Notes: a model not told the origin generated them from the letters alone. Shown: positions 47,404 to 56,352, counted from the first letter of the stretch. The stretch: DNA of 62,851 bases from Planctomycetaceae bacterium (GCA_012959465.1 DUDC01000086.1:66051-128901); one strand, 5' to 3'. Program-made: numbers and translations.

Positions 47404-47588
47404 TCGCTCGTGCTTATTCCGTTATCACGTCTGATTCTGTCCCCCGTTTAGACATCGACAGGACGTCTCCTAATCAATCTGAAGAATCACTCCGATTCAT
47501 CGTCCTGAATCACGTTCGCCAAGTCAATTGAGATGCGGGGATTTTCCGGCCCAACGAAGCGTCTTGTTCCATCGGGTACCGGACAAGA

Positions 47589-47619
47589 AAACTTTGGGAC
47601 GCCGTGCGCCCCAAAGTTT
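47589..47619. terminator. Strong hairpin downstream of the Tat-type oxidoreductase gene
   Basis: Perfect 10-bp arms AAACTTTGGG (47589-47598) and CCCAAAGTTT (47610-47619) enclose an 11-base loop, and the pairing extends imperfectly to about 47573-47637. It lies 30 bases past the stop of the minus-strand gene. No clear U-tract follows, so it may act as an mRNA end protector or a factor-dependent terminator. Confidence 0.6.
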
Positions 47620-47648
47620 CCAGTTGTTCTACCGGGCATTTTCCCCAT

Positions 47649-49106
47649 TCAAACTGCCTTGGGATTTGGTACTTCGAAACCGGTTCTGTTCGCATCCTTG
47701 AGCAGGGCGTTGGCCTCGTCCGCAAACTCTCCCGTATGTCGTTCTGTCTGTGGATCGAATGTTAACCATGGCCCGACGGTATACTCGGTACCGTCTTTGG
47801 GAATGCCGACACCATCACTCATGATGGAGTGTAGGCGATCGAAATGTTCAGCCGCGTCGGCGTTGTCACCGAATTTTCCGGCCTTGGCATTGAACGGTAC
47901 GCTGCTTCCCAGGCGGTAGGAGTTATTCATCAGGTGGCCCAGTACGCACGCGTTGTGCGCGTCCGGTGCGGTTCCGTTTGCCATGCTGGGGTCGCCCGCC
48001 CGACACGCGGCAATGAACGCACCCCAGTTTCCACCGGGGGTTACTTTTCCACCCGGCACGGAGACTTTCTCGCCCTTGTCGCTTCCTGCCGGGTAGTACA
48101 TGTTACGCACGATGCGACCACCATCCTCGAAGTAGTACTCGTTTTCTACCTGACGTTGATATCCGGAGTAATTGACGTTGCGAACATTGAAGAAGACCGA
48201 CTGACCATTCGGGTATTCCGCCAATGCAAACATCGTGTTTGGTGTTTCACCTTGGTCGCCCCATTGAAAACGGCCCCCGATTGCCATCACCCTGCTCGGG
48301 TGCGTCAGATCGGTGTCAAGGGCCCAGCGAGCGATGTCTAACTGGTGAGTGCCTTGATTGTTAAGGTCGCCGTTACCTGTCTTCCAGAACCAATGCCAGT
48401 TGTAGTGCGCGTAATTGGCGTGGTACTCCGAAACGTCAGCCGGTCCTCGCCAAAGATCCCAATCCAGTTGATTCGGTGAACTGGTCACCTTCTTTGTGCC
48501 TATGGTGCCACGCGGTTTGCAACAGTAACCGTAGGAAATCTTGAGGCGTCCGAATTTGCCCGCCTGAATTGCCTCGTGGAGTCCGGCGATCCCAGCGTTA
48601 CTGCGACTCTGTGTGCCATGTTGAATCACGACGCCGTATTTCTTCTGAGCTTCTACGGCCACACGTCCTTCTGCCACATCGTGGCTCATTGGCTTTTCTA
48701 CGTAGACGTGTTTTCCAGCTTGAGCGGCCCAAATCGTTATCAACGAATGCCAGTGGTTCGGTGTGGCGACGGAAACCGCGTCCACGTTTGGGTCATCCAG
48801 TACCTCACGAATGTCGCGGACAGCTCGACAAGCGAACTTCCCTTTGCTCTTGTCCTCGAGCCGCTTCATGGCGCTGTCGAGAACGTTTTGATCCGGATCG
48901 ACCAGGTAGGCGATCTCGACGTCGTTTTGGCCGAGCCAACCGTCCATATGGCTGCGGCCGCGACCGTTTAGGCCAGCAATGGCAATTCGAATCCGCTCAT
49001 TCGCTCCCAGCACGGCTCCCGAAGATTTTGTACCGGTTAACAACAGCGAGGCACCCGCTGCAGCGGACGTACTCTGCAAAAATGTTCGGCGATTGAATCG
49101 AGCCAT
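47649..49106 (-). CDS. Tat-exported Gfo/Idh/MocA family oxidoreductase
   Basis: I choose the ATG at 49106, not the TTG at 49124: AAAGGA lies upstream and the twin-arginine motif F-N-R-R-T-F-L-Q then starts at residue 4. The product is 485 residues. After the signal come the Rossmann motif G-L-N-G-R-G and the catalytic lysine in V-E-K-P-M-S, then a long second domain with N-N-Q-G-T-H-Q-L-D (active-site histidine). Twin-arginine export of a folded, NAD-loaded enzyme is common in this family in planctomycetes and implies periplasmic sugar oxidation with a tightly held cofactor. Confidence 0.93.
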   Translation of the reverse strand: MARFNRRTFLQSTSAAAGASLLLTGTKSSGAVLGANERIRIAIAGLNGRGRSHMDGWLGQNDVEIAYLVDPDQNVLDSAMKRLEDKSKGKFACRAVRDIREVLDDPNVDAVSVATPNHWHSLITIWAAQAGKHVYVEKPMSHDVAEGRVAVEAQKKYGVVIQHGTQSRSNAGIAGLHEAIQAGKFGRLKISYGYCCKPRGTIGTKKVTSSPNQLDWDLWRGPADVSEYHANYAHYNWHWFWKTGNGDLNNQGTHQLDIARWALDTDLTHPSRVMAIGGRFQWGDQGETPNTMFALAEYPNGQSVFFNVRNVNYSGYQRQVENEYYFEDGGRIVRNMYYPAGSDKGEKVSVPGGKVTPGGNWGAFIAACRAGDPSMANGTAPDAHNACVLGHLMNNSYRLGSSVPFNAKAGKFGDNADAAEHFDRLHSIMSDGVGIPKDGTEYTVGPWLTFDPQTERHTGEFADEANALLKDANRTGFEVPNPKAV

Positions 49107-49329
49107 GACATCATCCTTTAACAAAAAGGTCCCGAGAGAGAGAGGCGGACGCGGAGACTATTGTATCACACATCCTCCCCTCCTAACTCCCTCTCCTGCT
49201 CCTGCTCCTGACAAACCGTGTCCGAATGGAGGATCTGTGCCAATCCGTTTCACATATTGATTCTTCGGTTCGAAGAACGTGCTGGAATTCTGTGTTTTTG
49301 GAGCGGAGCAGCCGGCAAAGAGCTGACCG

Positions 49330-49977
49330 TCAAACAGTCACCATCTCTGGTCGTAGATGACCGCTCATGTTGTAATCTGCCAGCTGCATCGTTTGATCCG
49401 CTAGTACGACACGTGAGACGGACGCGTTACGCGGGATTGCCAGTACGCTCTTATTGTGAAACTGCTCGATAAACAGGTTCTTGAAATCTGCATGCATCAC
49501 ATAAGCGACTCGGCCATGTGTCTGGGCGAATTCCATTGTTGTGCGTTCGAGCAGGCGAACGGCGCGTTGCCGCGCATCGTCCCAGCTCTCGTATGGCTTG
49601 CTTGCCCACCAGCCATCATCGCGAATGACGTCGTCAAACTCGAAACCAGAGAACTCGGCTTCGATTTCTCTCCGGTTCATGCCCGGTCGTCCCTGCCAAC
49701 GTCCCGGCGAGTATCCACGATAACAGCCGCCAACTTCGTGAAGATCAACCCGAACCGACGGAGTCAGCCCAGTCGACTTGCTAATCGCCTCCGCGGTGAG
49801 CAGAGTTCGTCGAAACGGGCTGGTAATAAGCTGAGTGAGCCCTAGAGTGGGAAGCCACTCGGCGAGGCACCGCGCCTGTTCGACTCCCAAGTCCGTCAAT
49901 CCCGGATCTTCCACTCGTTCCGTTTCTGGCAAGGCGTTGTTTGTGGATTGAGCGTGACGAATGAGAAATAATTCCAT
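49330..49977 (-). CDS. Histidine phosphatase (phosphoglycerate mutase-like) family protein
   Basis: This is a phosphatase of the RHG superfamily. I start at the ATG at 49977, which puts the catalytic L-I-R7-H8-A motif at the usual N-terminal place and gives 215 residues; a GTG at 50046 would add 23 residues without known features. Other landmarks are the S-P-F-R-R-T-L-L-T-A-E arginine motif and E in D-L-H-E-V-G-G. The second catalytic histidine lies in V-M-H-A-D-F, where most members have H-G. Cytoplasmic; substrate unknown. Neither start has a good ribosome binding site. Confidence 0.85.
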   Translation of the reverse strand: MELFLIRHAQSTNNALPETERVEDPGLTDLGVEQARCLAEWLPTLGLTQLITSPFRRTLLTAEAISKSTGLTPSVRVDLHEVGGCYRGYSPGRWQGRPGMNRREIEAEFSGFEFDDVIRDDGWWASKPYESWDDARQRAVRLLERTTMEFAQTHGRVAYVMHADFKNLFIEQFHNKSVLAIPRNASVSRVVLADQTMQLADYNMSGHLRPEMVTV

Positions 49978-50228
49978 CAATGGAGCACTTTCATCGGGGG
50001 TGCGGGACAACTCGTCGGGTGACAGTATCAAGGCGGTGTCGTGCACGTCGCGGCCAGTGAGATCTTCGGCTACCCAGTGGCCAACGGTGGTTTCTTTTTC
50101 GGTTTCGCCGTTCCATCTGACGATTGCCCCATAAACTTCACCGTCGACGCGAGCGATTGTTGGCCATTCGCTAGGCGAATTCTAACCGAATCGCCACGTC
50201 GCAGACTTTCGCCGAAAGTGACATTGCT
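49978..50228 (-). other. Coding-like but broken segment before the histidine phosphatase
   Basis: In the frame of the phosphatase, the minus strand is open back to a TAG near 50183 and reads R-V-D-G-E-V-Y-G-A-I-V-R-W and V-G-H-W-V-A-E-D-L. Just upstream, one frame over, it reads G-E-S-L-R-R-G-D-S-V-R-I-R-L. The two could be joined by a -1 shift near 50140-50155. No usable start codon is present. This may be a decayed small gene or an unusual N-terminal extension. Confidence 0.35.
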
Positions 50229-51599
50229 CTAGATAAGCTCGCGGATTGGCTCGACGCCGGAGTCGACTGGATACCGAGGAGTGCCCGACCCATCGAAGAT
50301 TCGGTCGCGGTGCGCGTCGAGACCCATATTGTGATAGAGCGTGGCGAAGACCTCTTGGAATTTTACCGGCCGCCGGTCTGGCTCTTCACCAAAGCGATTT
50401 GTTTCACCAATTACTTGGCCGGTTTGCATTCCGCCACCAGCGACGATCGCGGCGTTGGCGCGAGGCCAGTGGTCTCGACTGTTCCTAACGTTGATTTTGG
50501 GTGTCCGCCCGAACTCGCCCCACATCACCACGGAAACATCTTTATCGAGGCCCCGCTCGTGTAAATCCATGAGCAAAGCGGACAGCGCTTTATCCAAGAG
50601 TGGAAATTCTTGTCGGGAACGAGGGTAGTTCATCCCATCGCCACCGTGCCAGTCCCAGCGACTGTAGTTCAAAGCGACGTAACGGGCACCGGCTTCGACA
50701 AGTCGTCGAGCGATGCAGAAATTCTCCACCATTTTGGGAGCACCGTCGCGCTGGAATTTGACGTCGCTTGTGCCGTAGCGAGCGACCACCTTTGGGTCTT
50801 CTTTTGACAGGTCCAGCGCGTCACCTAACTTCGAGTCGGTGAGGATGCCGAGTGCCTGGGAAGTATAGGCGTCAACACTTTTCATGCTGGCGGCCACATC
50901 GGTATCTCGACGAAATTGATCGAGGGCTCCGCGCAATCGATCTCGATCCTGCAAACGTTCCAAGGTGATTCCTTGCAGCACCATATTGTCGGATTTTTCA
51001 CGAGCCTTCCGACCGACCATATTGAACGGATTGTGCATCGCGCCAAGGAATCCGGCAGATGCCGGTTCGCCCCAGGTGCGATTTCCGGTCTGATACATGA
51101 GCGCCACGTTGGGTGGCACCGCCTCGTTGGCCGGGCCAGCCAAACGAGATACCCAGCCGCCAGCCGATGGCCAGCCACCGTTGGGACCTCGGTCCCGCTT
51201 CTTGCGGCCCGTCATGCATTGATAGCAATCGTGCCCCCCGTCAGAATCACTCAACGAGCGAATGATCGCAAACTTGTCAGCGTTTTGAGCAAGCCGAGGA
51301 AACAACTCGCAGAACTGCATCCCCGGAACGTTGGTGCTGGTCGGGCTGAATTCGCCCCGAATTTCTGAGGGTGCGTTCGGCTTGAGATCCCACATGTCCA
51401 GGTGCGAAGGGCCGCCGGGAAGGTAGATGTTGATAATTGCCTTGTGTGAGCTGCCGACGCCCGCCAGGGCTTCCATTTCCAAGATCTGCGGAAGAGCCAA
51501 ACCACCCATCGCGGCGCCACCGACCTGAAGGAAGCCACGTCTGGAAATATTGTCGCAGGATCCAGGACTGGTTGAGCTTCGCCCAAAGATTGTCAACAT
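50229..51599 (-). CDS. DUF1501 domain protein, Tat-exported (orphan)
   Basis: This 456-residue protein has GGAG 8 bases before its ATG and a twin-arginine signal (I-S-R-R-G-F-L-Q-V-G). Landmarks are Y-L-P-G-G-P-S-H-L-D-M-W-D-L-K-P, W-D-W-H-G-G, W-G-E-F-G-R-T-P and S-R-D-H-W-P. It is the fourth DUF1501 gene here and lacks a DUF1549/DUF1553 neighbour. A second gene with a different start may have existed between it and the phosphatase (see the segment 49978-50228). Confidence 0.91.
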   Translation of the reverse strand: MLTIFGRSSTSPGSCDNISRRGFLQVGGAAMGGLALPQILEMEALAGVGSSHKAIINIYLPGGPSHLDMWDLKPNAPSEIRGEFSPTSTNVPGMQFCELFPRLAQNADKFAIIRSLSDSDGGHDCYQCMTGRKKRDRGPNGGWPSAGGWVSRLAGPANEAVPPNVALMYQTGNRTWGEPASAGFLGAMHNPFNMVGRKAREKSDNMVLQGITLERLQDRDRLRGALDQFRRDTDVAASMKSVDAYTSQALGILTDSKLGDALDLSKEDPKVVARYGTSDVKFQRDGAPKMVENFCIARRLVEAGARYVALNYSRWDWHGGDGMNYPRSRQEFPLLDKALSALLMDLHERGLDKDVSVVMWGEFGRTPKINVRNSRDHWPRANAAIVAGGGMQTGQVIGETNRFGEEPDRRPVKFQEVFATLYHNMGLDAHRDRIFDGSGTPRYPVDSGVEPIRELI

Positions 51600-51755
51600 C
51601 GTTCATCTCCATTCGGTGAACCGTTCGTCTTCCATCATATCGGCAAGCGTGGATCGTTTGCTAGCGATCCTTTTAGGTTTCTTTGAGCTGCTCGTCGCAT
51701 TCCGCCCGGTATAGCGGTTGGCGGAGCCAATATTGGTCGATTCTGAGCTGACCAT

Positions 51756-52817
51756 TCAGTCGGCATGATTCTCGAATGCGATTTTTACCTGCTCACTCAC
51801 GTCGACCCCAAATCCAATGCCTGGTTGTAGTTGTGTACCGACGCCCCGATCGTCCGGCATGCCGGTTAGACAGCGAAACCAGCGTCGAGGTGACTCGGCA
51901 AGAGGAGTTGGGTCGATACTGGCAATCGCGGCAATTGAGAACGGCTCGCTCCCCCGGTGCGGGCAAACTTGCAAGCCTGCATCCTTCGCCAATCGATAAA
52001 CTTCGACCAAAGTCGTCATTCCACCGCACCAATTGATATCCGGCTGCAGGATGTGATGGACACCAAGATCGATCAGTTCGCGGAATCCGCCGGCCGTGTA
52101 TTCGTGTTCACCGCCAGCAATTTTGATCGGCGATTGTTTGGCGAGTTCTCGATAGTCGCCCAATCGGTCCGGTAGCATCGGCTCTTCGAGCCACTCGATC
52201 TGGAACGGCGCAATGGCGTCGGCCACCTCAAGACTGGTTTGCAGAGTCCAGCGGGCGAATGCGTCGACCATGATTTGCGCGGTGGGCCCCAGCCGTTCGC
52301 GAGTCCGCGACACCAGCGACACGATGGCGGAAACATCCGGATCGTCTCCAAACCGTTCGACGTGTAATTTGATCGCAACGTGTCCTGCTGTGAACGCAGT
52401 CTCCGCTTCATCATCGTCAAACACAGTGCAGTAAGTGGGGATGCCACGGCCAAATTCGACCTCGGGGTTGAGCAGTTGAGCGACGTGCCTGTTGAGCCGT
52501 TTACCTCGAATGTCCCATAGAGCCAAGTCCACGCCACTGATCGCCATGATCACCAATCCCTTGCGGCCGTAAAACGACGTGTGATCGAACATGGCCGCGT
52601 GCAAACCCTCCACGTCCGACGGATCCGCTCCGACGAGAAGGTCTCGGAGAACCGTTTCGGCGACGTGAATGCACGCACGGCCGCCCCCTCCGACGCCCCA
52701 ACCGGTAAGGCCGTCATCGGTCTGGACGCGGACGATGATCTGCCCTAACTGCGTCCGCCAGTCGGGCGGTGAACCGGGGGTCTCAGGTTGGATAGCATCG
52801 ACGCGAGCAATTTTCAT
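51756..52817 (-). CDS. Mandelate racemase/muconate lactonizing enzyme family protein (sugar-acid dehydratase-like)
   Basis: This is an enolase-superfamily enzyme, 353 residues, cytoplasmic. The expected metal ligands are D185 (M-V-D-A-F), E211 (E-W-L-E-E-P) and E237 (G-G-E-H-E). The base-side motif reads A-I-K150-L-H152, a K-x-H form, and H287 in C-P-H-R-G-S-E-P corresponds to the histidine of sugar-acid dehydratases. These features favour dehydration of an aldonic or uronic acid. It is transcribed away from the symporter and DenD-like genes, which are also suited to sugar acids; a shared regulon is inferred. Confidence 0.9.
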   Translation of the reverse strand: MKIARVDAIQPETPGSPPDWRTQLGQIIVRVQTDDGLTGWGVGGGGRACIHVAETVLRDLLVGADPSDVEGLHAAMFDHTSFYGRKGLVIMAISGVDLALWDIRGKRLNRHVAQLLNPEVEFGRGIPTYCTVFDDDEAETAFTAGHVAIKLHVERFGDDPDVSAIVSLVSRTRERLGPTAQIMVDAFARWTLQTSLEVADAIAPFQIEWLEEPMLPDRLGDYRELAKQSPIKIAGGEHEYTAGGFRELIDLGVHHILQPDINWCGGMTTLVEVYRLAKDAGLQVCPHRGSEPFSIAAIASIDPTPLAESPRRWFRCLTGMPDDRGVGTQLQPGIGFGVDVSEQVKIAFENHAD

Positions 52818-52865
52818 AGACGGATTCCCAGTTCGAATTTGGCATATTACCAGATGTCGTAGTTC

Positions 52866-52925
52866 GACGTGTCAGCGAGGGTGAAGCAGTAATCCACATC
52901 GTTCCTCGCTGACGGGTCGGGTTAC
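52866..52925. repeat. Inverted pair of family D repeats
   Basis: GTGTCAGCGAGG (52869-52880) faces CCTCGCTGACGGGTCGGGTT (52905-52924). The arms are related to the direct repeats at 44609-44820. The unit lies in the gap between the divergent enolase-family gene and symporter gene, where it would overlap their promoters. Confidence 0.65.
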
Positions 52926-53013
52926 GATGCTGTTAACCAGCCCATATATTGAATTGTGACGCGGCACTAGTCTAGCCAAACTCACAACTGACCTTCCACC
53001 GCTGACACCAACA

Positions 53014-54585
53014 ATGAGCGAATTGGCACGTGAAGCGCTGAGCAGGACCAACTTCTCCATTTATGATTGGGGGATTGTTGTCGCGTACCTCAGCGTGTCG
53101 TTGGTCATTGGTCTGTTTGTGAAGCGATTCGCTGTGTCGATGACGTCGTACATTGGCGCCGGGCGAGGTGTGGGGACTTGGTTGGGTGTCGCGACAATGA
53201 CCGGCACGGAACTCGGTCTGATCACTGTGATGTACAGTGCCGAAAAGGGGTTCAACGGAGGATTCGCCGCATTCCATATCGCCGCCCTCGCGGGGATTGT
53301 CACATTGATGGTCGGCCTGACCGGATTCGTCGTAGTACCGCTAAGAAAATTAAAGGTGTTGACGATCCCGGAATACTACGAACAGCGTTTCGATCGCTCG
53401 ACGCGAATCCTAGGTGGCACGATCTTGGCATTCGGCGGCATCTTGAACATGGGCCTATTTCTCAAGATCGGTTCGATGTTCATCGTGGGGATTACCGGTC
53501 TGCCCGCCGACGGGTTCGCTCTCTTCGCGGTCATGACGATCCTATTAGTGCTTGTGTTGGTTTACACGGTGTTGGGTGGGATGGTTTCTGTGATCATCAC
53601 CGACTACATCCAGTTCGTGGTCTTGTCGTTTGGATTGCTGCTGACAACCTGTTTGGCTATCTCAAAACTCGGCTGGACCAACATCTTTGATACGGTCGGC
53701 AATCGCATGGGTGAGTCGGGATTTAACCCGCTTGCGGACGGCGAATTTGGGCCATCGTACGTCGTTTGGATGGCCATTACCGGACTCATCAGCTGCGCGG
53801 TTTGGCCAACTGCCGTGGCTCGAGCGCTGAGCATGAAATCAACCGAGGCGTTGAAACGACAGTACATGTGGTCGAGTATTTCCTTCACCATTCGGTTCAT
53901 GATTCCGTATTTCTGGGGAATCTGTGCTCTTGTGTTTTTCGTCACCATGGCGCCCGAATTGGAAGGCCTCTTTGTAGCGTCGTCTGAGGGAGGCGAAGCG
54001 GAGTTGAGCCCGCTGTACGCCATGCCAATTTTTCTCGGTCGCTTATTACCGGCCGGCGTCATTGGCGTCGTTTCCGCCGCGATGATCGCCGCATTCATGT
54101 CAACACACGACAGCTACCTGCTTTGTTGGAGTTCCGTGATCACTCAAGATGTTGTCGCGCCGCTGAAGTCCGAGCAGATGACCGCGAATCAACGTATACG
54201 CCTCACTCGAATCATGATCGTCGTGATTGGGATATTCATCTGGGCGTGGGGGCTGTTTTACGACGGTGGAGACGACGTCTGGGATTATATGGCGATCACT
54301 GGTGCGATCTACTTTACGGGAGCCATACCGCTGTTGATCGGTGGTTTGTATTGGAAGCGCGCCAGTACGGTGGGAGCCAAATTGTCCTTGTTGGCCGGAT
54401 GTTCGGCCGTACTTGGTCTGGAACCTCTCCGTGTCGCGGTTCAAAACGCATTGCAATTGCCGGAGCTGACTAGCGCTCATGTGGGGCTGCTTACGGTCGG
54501 CCTTACCAGTACCGTTTTCGTTATTGGTTCGCTCGCTTTTCCTTCTGAGAAGCAACACGACAAAACGACAACCACCGAGAAATAG
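53014..54585 (+). CDS. Sodium:solute symporter (SSS family)
   Basis: This is an integral membrane importer driven by sodium, 523 residues with about thirteen hydrophobic segments. Family features include G-A-G-R-G-V-G-T-W-L in the first helices, T-I-P-E-Y-Y-E-Q-R-F after helix three, and G-M-V-S-V-I-I-T-D-Y-I-Q-F in the sodium-site region. The substrate is not defined; sugars, sugar acids and osmolytes are all transported by relatives. It is followed 11 bases later by a 46-codon membrane peptide gene and then, after 231 bases, by the DenD-like gene. Confidence 0.93.
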   Translation: MSELAREALSRTNFSIYDWGIVVAYLSVSLVIGLFVKRFAVSMTSYIGAGRGVGTWLGVATMTGTELGLITVMYSAEKGFNGGFAAFHIAALAGIVTLMVGLTGFVVVPLRKLKVLTIPEYYEQRFDRSTRILGGTILAFGGILNMGLFLKIGSMFIVGITGLPADGFALFAVMTILLVLVLVYTVLGGMVSVIITDYIQFVVLSFGLLLTTCLAISKLGWTNIFDTVGNRMGESGFNPLADGEFGPSYVVWMAITGLISCAVWPTAVARALSMKSTEALKRQYMWSSISFTIRFMIPYFWGICALVFFVTMAPELEGLFVASSEGGEAELSPLYAMPIFLGRLLPAGVIGVVSAAMIAAFMSTHDSYLLCWSSVITQDVVAPLKSEQMTANQRIRLTRIMIVVIGIFIWAWGLFYDGGDDVWDYMAITGAIYFTGAIPLLIGGLYWKRASTVGAKLSLLAGCSAVLGLEPLRVAVQNALQLPELTSAHVGLLTVGLTSTVFVIGSLAFPSEKQHDKTTTTEK

Positions 54586-54596
54586 GGAGGCACCCA

Positions 54597-54737
54597 ATGG
54601 AGTTCTGGAGACTCGTCTGGCAGGTCTGCTTGATCGGTTCGATGGTCGCTTTCGCTGTGATGGCGATCTTTACGACGATCGGCGGGGCACGAGATATCCG
54701 CACGTTGTTGCAGAGATTGGACGACGACTCGAAATGA
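54597..54737 (+). CDS. Small membrane protein, possible symporter accessory subunit
   Basis: This 46-residue open frame has GGGAGG 6 bases upstream of its ATG. It encodes one transmembrane segment at about residues 7-29 (polar start M-E-F-W-R, hydrophobic stretch, then G-G-A-R-D-I-R) and a charged helical tail with L-L-Q-R-L-D-D-D. The start lies 11 bases after the symporter stop, so it is surely in the same transcript. Other solute symporters, notably some of the NSS and SSS types, have such short partners that stabilise or tune the carrier. That role is inferred from position and topology. Confidence 0.8.
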   Translation: MEFWRLVWQVCLIGSMVAFAVMAIFTTIGGARDIRTLLQRLDDDSK

Positions 54738-54968
54738 GTGTCCGGAAAATCGTTACCTGTTCAATTGACACATCAGCCGGCACGCGATAGCGTCCGGTTC
54801 TTGCCACTAGAAATGGTCAGTCAACATAAGGCACGAACCGTGGGCTACCGCCCAACGGCTGATCACGCATTGACATCCTGTACCTGTTTAATCACGTGAC
54901 CCATGTTAAGCTGACGAGCTAAACGACCTAACTAACTAAATTGTTGCACCGTTGTATGGAAAGATGGG
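54738..54968. other. Intergenic region before the DenD-like gene
   Basis: I see no gene, clear promoter or recognised repeat in these 231 bases. The gap makes it uncertain whether the DenD-like gene shares the symporter transcript. Confidence 0.4.
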
Positions 54969-55949
54969 ATGAACGTATTGATTATTGGCGGCGCCGGAAT
55001 GATTGGGCGAAAGTTGGTCGAACGTCTGGCTGCCGATGGCGAGATAGGCGGCCGTGAGATTGACGCGTTGACACTTCACGATGTCGTGCCTGCCTTGATC
55101 CCGGAGGGCGCCAAGTTTCCAGTCGATGTTCAGGAGGGTGACTTGGCGGTCGCCGGTGAAGCGTCGAGATTGATCGAGCAACGCCCCGATATTGTGTTTC
55201 ACCTGGCCGCGATTGTTTCTGGTGAAGCTGAGCAGGATTTTGAAAAAGGTTATCGGGTCAATCTAGATGGGACTCGCCTGTTGCTCGACGCCATCCGACT
55301 TGAACCTGACTATTGCCCACGCCTCGTCTTCACTAGTTCGATTGCCGTTTTTGGCATGCCGTTTCCCGATGCGATTTACGATGATTTCCACACGACACCG
55401 CTCACATCTTACGGAACGCAAAAGGCGATCTGCGAATTGCTCTTGAGTGACTACACTCGACGAGGCCTGTTGGATGGTGTTGGTATCCGGCTACCGACGA
55501 TTTGCGTGCGGCCCGGAAAACCAAACAAGGCCGCATCAGGCTTCTTTTCGAACATCATACGTGAACCGCTCGCTGGTCAAGAGGCGACGCTACCTGTATC
55601 TGAAGATGTGCTCCACTGGCATGCGTCTCCGCGGGCCGCCGTTGGATTCCTGACCCATGCCGCGTCGCTTGACAGCGAACAGATCGGCGCTCGACGCAAT
55701 CTAACCATGCCCGGCGTTGCCGTGACCGTTGGCGAGCAGATTGCTGCCTTGAGGAAAATCGCTGGTGACAACGTGGTTTCACGCATTCGCCACCAACACG
55801 ATCAGGCGATCATCAAGATGGTTGATGGCTGGCCAAAAAACTTCAATCCCGTTCGTAGTAAGTCCTTGGGATTTGTCGTCGAGAGTTCCTTTGAAGAGAT
55901 AATACGAGTCCATGTTGAGGATGAATTGGGTGGAGAAATTCAGGCGTAG
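54969..55949 (+). CDS. denD: NAD-dependent epimerase/dehydratase, D-erythronate dehydrogenase-like
   Basis: This is an extended SDR protein of 326 residues, cytoplasmic. The Rossmann motif is G7-G-A-G-M-I-G13, with the catalytic set S123/S124, Y148 and K152 (S-Y-G-T-Q-K). The motifs D-L-A in the NAD pocket and R-L-P-T-I-C-V-R-P-G match the DenD branch, which oxidises D-erythronate at carbon 2. Partner genes denE/denF or otn genes of that pathway are not visible here, so the substrate may be another four- or five-carbon sugar acid. Next to the symporter it suits a sugar-acid uptake and oxidation unit. Confidence 0.85.
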   Translation: MNVLIIGGAGMIGRKLVERLAADGEIGGREIDALTLHDVVPALIPEGAKFPVDVQEGDLAVAGEASRLIEQRPDIVFHLAAIVSGEAEQDFEKGYRVNLDGTRLLLDAIRLEPDYCPRLVFTSSIAVFGMPFPDAIYDDFHTTPLTSYGTQKAICELLLSDYTRRGLLDGVGIRLPTICVRPGKPNKAASGFFSNIIREPLAGQEATLPVSEDVLHWHASPRAAVGFLTHAASLDSEQIGARRNLTMPGVAVTVGEQIAALRKIAGDNVVSRIRHQHDQAIIKMVDGWPKNFNPVRSKSLGFVVESSFEEIIRVHVEDELGGEIQA

Positions 55950-56010
55950 ATGCTCTCATCGTCACCGCTATTAGACAGAACTCCAGAACGGAAAGCAGTG
56001 GTTCGCAACA

Positions 56011-56352
56011 TTGGCCGATCCAAATCCGTACGAATCCACTCGAGCCACGTCGGACGTCATGCCGGACTCCGACAGCCCCTTGTCATCACGAAGGGAGTTT
56101 CGCAGCGCCTTTCGTATGTCCCTCTTTTTTCAGACGGCTTGTCTCGCGTTCACGGCGCTGCTCCTTGACGGAGGTGAGATGTTTCGGGTTTTCCTTATTG
56201 CAGCGCTGGCGTACTGGACGATAGCCATCATTGTCGCAACGCGGCGTCCGCGACAACCAACCTTGAAAAAGGTCATTCTCATTCGATACGGATTTCCACT
56301 GGCGGTAGCCTGCACCGTGTTGGGGCGGGCTGCGGTTGCCGCGCTATCCTGA
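56011..56352 (+). CDS. Small planctomycete-type membrane protein
   Basis: A TTG at 56011 begins a 113-residue frame. The N-terminal D-P-N-P-Y-E-S motif is a form often seen in short planctomycete membrane proteins. Three hydrophobic segments lie at about residues 36-52, 57-76 and 92-110. The basic loop between segments two and three (T-R-R-P-R) suggests a cytoplasmic side. It is a single gene between the DenD-like gene and a convergent amidohydrolase. Function unknown; the TTG start lowers certainty about the exact N-terminus. Confidence 0.65.
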   Translation: MADPNPYESTRATSDVMPDSDSPLSSRREFRSAFRMSLFFQTACLAFTALLLDGGEMFRVFLIAALAYWTIAIIVATRRPRQPTLKKVILIRYGFPLAVACTVLGRAAVAALS

